A stretch of DNA of 64,000 nucleotides, taken from NCBI RefSeq assembly GCF_900169265.1, contig NZ_FXYX01000019.1:1-64000 (forward strand), in the 5' to 3' direction. The notes under the pieces were generated by a model, which did not search any database, was not told the DNA's origin, and saw only the letters and a list, made by a program, of their open reading frames with translations. Source of the DNA: Brevibacterium iodinum ATCC 49514 (GTDB taxonomy: Bacteria > Actinomycetota > Actinomycetes > Actinomycetales > Brevibacteriaceae). Positions 61,082 to 64,000 of this stretch are shown in pieces (within the stretch, counting starts at the first letter, position 1; each line of letters begins with the position of its first letter). Made by a program: the position numbers and the translations under genes.

Positions 61082-62269
61082 ATGAACGTCTCCGACCCCG
61101 TTTCTTCAGATTCTGCGTCCACCTCGGCGCCCGGGACTTTGTCCTCGAGCGCATCCGACTCCACCGTTTCGGCGTCCGCACCCGTTGCCCCGTCACCGCG
61201 GCTGCGGGCCGCGTTGGAGACCTTCCCGCCCTATATTCCGGGCAAACCTCCCCGCCAGGTCGAGGGCCTACAGTCGTTCAAACTCTCCTCGAACGAGAAC
61301 TTCCTGCCTCCCCTGCCGGCAGTGCTCGAGACCATGGTCGCTCACGCGGCGAACCCCGCGCTCTACCCCGACGACGCGGCGCTGGCGCTGCGTCAGGGAC
61401 TGGCCGACCGCCTCGGTGTCGGACTGGATCAGCTCGTCGTCACGACCGGTGCCAGCGAACTGCTCGTCGCTCTGACCCAGATCACCTCGGACGCCACCAC
61501 CGAGGCGATCTATCCGTGGCCGTCGTTCGAGATGTATCCGCAGACCACCGGGCTCGTCGGGTCCGGCCGCCACGAGGTTCCGCTGACAGCTGAGGGTCTC
61601 CACGACCTCGACGCGATGGCGGCGGTGATCACCGAAGACACCCGTCTCATCATCCTGTGCTCACCGAACAATCCGACGGGCCCGGTGCTGCGCGACGACG
61701 AGGTCCGCGCCTTCCTCGACAAGGTGCCTGACCACGTCCTCGTCGCACTCGACGAAGCGTACTGGGAGTTCGCCACCGTGCCCGGACGAGCCGATGGACT
61801 CGGTCTTGTCCGCGACTATCCGAATCTCGTTCTGCTCCGCACATTCTCCAAGGCACACGGACTCGCCGGGCTGCGTGTCGGCTACGCCGTCGCCCATCCG
61901 CCGGTCATCGCAGGACTGCTCAAGGCCGTCATCCCCTTCGGCGTCACCGACCTCAGCCAGGCAGCCGCCCTCGAATCCCTCAATCATTGGGACGAGGTGC
62001 TCGAACGGGCCGGCGAGATCGCACAGACCCGAGATGCCTTCGCAGCCGCACTGCGCGAACAGGGCTGGGAGGTGCCCGAAGCACAGGCGAACTATGTCTG
62101 GCTGCCGCTGGGTGAGAAATCTGATGCCTTCGAAGATGCCTGCGTCGAACAGGCCGTGGCCGTGCGCAACCTCGGGGCCGGTGTGCGCATCAGCATCGGC
62201 GAAGACGAAGCCCTCGCCCGAGTGCTTGAGATCGCCGAACGCTTCCACATCGAACACTTCGAGGACTGA
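61082..62269 (+). CDS. hisC: Histidinol-phosphate/aromatic aminotransferase
   Basis: 395 residues with a Ser/Ala-rich N-terminal extension of about 35. Class I/II aminotransferase: KLSSNENFLPPLPAVLETMV, CSPNNPTGPVLRDDEVRAFL, VALDEAYWEFAT and the PLP Lys in LRTFSKAHGLAGLRVGYAVA. HisC-type enzymes convert imidazole acetol-phosphate to histidinol-phosphate; some actinobacterial paralogs (Pat) act on aromatic amino acids, and no his genes are adjacent. Convergent with the PucR gene. Confidence 0.88.
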   Translation: MNVSDPVSSDSASTSAPGTLSSSASDSTVSASAPVAPSPRLRAALETFPPYIPGKPPRQVEGLQSFKLSSNENFLPPLPAVLETMVAHAANPALYPDDAALALRQGLADRLGVGLDQLVVTTGASELLVALTQITSDATTEAIYPWPSFEMYPQTTGLVGSGRHEVPLTAEGLHDLDAMAAVITEDTRLIILCSPNNPTGPVLRDDEVRAFLDKVPDHVLVALDEAYWEFATVPGRADGLGLVRDYPNLVLLRTFSKAHGLAGLRVGYAVAHPPVIAGLLKAVIPFGVTDLSQAAALESLNHWDEVLERAGEIAQTRDAFAAALREQGWEVPEAQANYVWLPLGEKSDAFEDACVEQAVAVRNLGAGVRISIGEDEALARVLEIAERFHIEHFED

Positions 62270-62323
62270 TCGAAGAGCACCGCCGCGCAGCACACCGTGC
62301 CGAGCGGTCGGTGAGAGGTGGGC

Positions 62324-63745
62324 CTAGAGTTCAGCGAGTTCGAGTGCCAACGACACCGCCTGCAGCGTTTCGGCACGGGAGAGGTCCCGGCCGAGCAGCT
62401 TCTCGATCTTCGCCAACCGTGCCCGCACAGTATGCCGGTGGACTCCCAACTCAGCGGCAATGCGCTCGCGTGCCCCGGACGCGGCGATGAAGGCCCGGAG
62501 AGTCTCCAACAGTTCCTCACCGCCGCGAGCCCGAAAGAGTTCGCCGAGAACCCGATCGACGAATCGGTCGGCAGCCTCCTCATCGACCGCCGACAGCAGC
62601 GCCCTGACCTCGGAGGCCTCGGACTCGTGCTGGGTCCGCCACAGCATCCACGTGTGATGGAGCTGACCCAACGGCAGCCTCTTCTCCGCAAGCACGTCCA
62701 GACCGGTGACCTCGGCGGCCCTCGTCACCAGCTCATCGAGTCCGCGTTCCTGCGCCCCGACCACCCCGAGCAGCGAACCGGTGCGAGTGAGCAGGCTCCG
62801 ACCGACGATATCGGCGATGAGGCGTTCGGCGGAGTCCCCACGGACACCGCCGAAGATGCGCATCCCCACCGTCGACACCGGTGCCAACCCCGTCGCCCGA
62901 GTCCACTCCCCACGTGCTTCGTCGCCGCTGAGATCGGCGTCGAAGAGCAGCGCGCGACCGGAGGGAGCGGGCAGATCCGCCAACGACATCGCCAACAGCG
63001 CCGAGGCGGTCGACAGCAGCAGGGCACGCGTCTTCGGAGATCCGGCCGCCTCGGCGGGGGTGAGGATCCACCCGAGCGGATGATCACCTCCGATCGGAAC
63101 GGCCTCGACGATCCGCGAACCGGTGCGGATGAGGCGAGTCCCCGTCGTCGGCTTCAATGATTCCTCGATGAGTGCCGAACGTACGTCTTCCTCGGCGTCG
63201 TCCCCGCTCAACGCCCTGCCTGTCGGCGAGACGAACCGGACCGGACCCTCCAGCGTCTCCGCCAGATCGGCCACAAGCGCCGCGGGCCCCTCCCCGGCCA
63301 ACGCGGTTGCGAAACGGCGGGCGGCGCTGCTCGCCCGGGTCAGCTCCCGGTTGGTCTCGGCCTCACGCATCCGGGTGAAGGCATCGACGACGGCGACGAA
63401 CGGAACCGGCTCGGGCACGCCGAACAGCGCCAGCCCCGCCTCCTTCGCGGCGGCGATGAGCTTCGGCGGAACCTGCTGCCACGGCAGGTCGTAGCCCAGT
63501 CCGATGCCGAGCGCATGCACGCCGACAGCCTTGAGGCGGCGCACATAGTCCCCGACCGTGTCGCCGCCGAGGTCCTGACCGACCCCGATCGTCAGCAGCA
63601 CCTCACCGCCGGCAAGCCATTCGTCGACCTCCGGCAGCTCCGAGGAGTGCACGATCGTGACGTTCTGCTCCGCTGCGGTGGGCGAATCGACGATGACTTC
63701 GAGCGCGAGTTCTGCGCGTGACCAGATCTGCTCCAAGGTGACCAT
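62324..63745 (-). CDS. PucR family transcriptional regulator
   Basis: About 473 residues. An N-terminal PucR ligand domain (LALEVIVDSPTAAEQNVTIV, GGEVLLTIGVGQDL, VGVHALGIGLGYDLP), a central GGDEF-like region, and a C-terminal PucR helix-turn-helix (ARERIAAELGVHRHTVRARL, then AKIEKLLGRDLSRAET). Activators of this family control purine, amino acid or amine catabolism. It is divergent from the agmatinase-type gene at 63891 and presumably its regulator. ATG 63745 chosen; ATG 63763 is an alternative. Confidence 0.92.
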   Translation of the reverse strand: MVTLEQIWSRAELALEVIVDSPTAAEQNVTIVHSSELPEVDEWLAGGEVLLTIGVGQDLGGDTVGDYVRRLKAVGVHALGIGLGYDLPWQQVPPKLIAAAKEAGLALFGVPEPVPFVAVVDAFTRMREAETNRELTRASSAARRFATALAGEGPAALVADLAETLEGPVRFVSPTGRALSGDDAEEDVRSALIEESLKPTTGTRLIRTGSRIVEAVPIGGDHPLGWILTPAEAAGSPKTRALLLSTASALLAMSLADLPAPSGRALLFDADLSGDEARGEWTRATGLAPVSTVGMRIFGGVRGDSAERLIADIVGRSLLTRTGSLLGVVGAQERGLDELVTRAAEVTGLDVLAEKRLPLGQLHHTWMLWRTQHESEASEVRALLSAVDEEAADRFVDRVLGELFRARGGEELLETLRAFIAASGARERIAAELGVHRHTVRARLAKIEKLLGRDLSRAETLQAVSLALELAEL

Positions 63746-63890
63746 ACACCCGATTCTATCCATTCCGGACAGTAGTGGTTTCAATTGCTCCCTACTGGAT
63801 ATCGGTGTTGCGTGACCCACGTCCTAGGCTGAGGGCATCACCTCCGGCCCGCTCGGGTCGGGTCAGCCGCTACGACGAAGGAGCAAGCCA

Positions 63891-64000
63891 GTGACGTCTC
63901 AGCCGCTCGGCCCAGCCGACTACAGCAAGACACCCCGCTACGCAGGACCCCCGACGTTCGGACTGCTGCCGCGCATCGACGAAGTCGAAGCCGAGCGTCC
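63891..64000 (+). CDS. Agmatinase/ureohydrolase family protein, N-terminal fragment at window edge
   Basis: GTG 63891 follows GAAGGAG by 7 nt and opens VTSQPLGPADYSKTPRYAGP, then PTFGLLPRIDEVEAER at the edge. The segment RYAGP-TF-LPR matches the conserved N-terminus of actinobacterial agmatinases and guanidino-acid ureohydrolases, which release urea from a guanidino compound. The metal-binding core lies beyond the window. Regulated most likely by the divergent PucR protein. Confidence 0.75.
   Translation, partial: MTSQPLGPADYSKTPRYAGPPTFGLLPRIDEVEAER

Overview
The window comes from a high-GC actinobacterium. Gene content points to Micrococcales, most likely Brevibacterium or a close relative: class Ib ribonucleotide reductase nrdHIEF, sdhCDAB, sucCD, an NhaA-DsbA fusion antiporter, a mycothiol-dependent maleylpyruvate isomerase family protein, a MoxR/DUF58/VWA operon and heavy GTG/TTG start use. 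Genus is an inference from content, not a database result.

Layout. 0-1.9 kb is mobile-element debris: a degraded IS3-family copy running off the left edge, inserted in a large serine recombinase pseudogene that ends beside tRNA-His. 2.1-6.8 kb holds a membrane-anchored exported protein, a very acidic Ser/Asp-rich surface protein, a damaged blasticidin-deaminase-like/ASCH fusion, a DUF3618 protein and a GroES-like protein. tRNA-Lys (6.9 kb) borders a stretch with an NhaA-DsbA fusion and a 5'-truncated dehydrogenase remnant. 10.4-17.7 kb is a 5-oxoproline-type operon: NRAMP-like permease, pxpA, ycsI, fused pxpBC and a biotin carboxylase-BCCP protein. It is divergent from an FCD-type GntR regulator gene broken by a third copy of a 7-bp repeat. 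17.8-23.6 kb has a thiol peroxidase, tRNA-Leu, a GNAT protein, an ASCH/GntR cluster and a divergent nitrilase plus amino-acid permease.

23.6-26.6 kb is a degraded patch. Two related HAD hydrolase pseudogenes in direct orientation flank an unrecognised two-gene cassette, followed by an 18-unit pentanucleotide repeat. 26.6-33.4 kb: PadR regulator and membrane partner, a 20-bp tandem repeat, an rRNA-methyltransferase-like gene, a universal stress protein, a GlxA-type regulator, an APC permease and a threonine aldolase. 33.7-35.8 kb: sucCD. 36-43.7 kb: MarR, GNAT, a lipoprotein, an FAD monooxygenase, adenosine deaminase with a BMP-type lipoprotein, and an M20 amidohydrolase. 43.9-48.8 kb: mannose-1-phosphate guanylyltransferase and sdhCDAB.

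49.1-55.1 kb: a D-Ala-D-Ala carboxypeptidase, a 56-residue protein with a very strong ribosome-binding site, and nrdHIEF on the minus strand behind a textbook pair of NrdR boxes 31 bp apart. 55.8-61.0 kb is a six-gene, overlapping MoxR-DUF58-VWA-VWA-TPR operon. hisC, a PucR regulator and the first codons of an agmatinase-type gene close the window.

The most interesting points are the 7-bp triplication in the GntR gene, the operon coupling pxpABC functions to a biotin carboxylase with the parts of a split urea-carboxylase-like enzyme, the deaminase-ASCH fusion, the orphan cassette between HAD duplicates, and several intergenic palindromic or tandem repeats.
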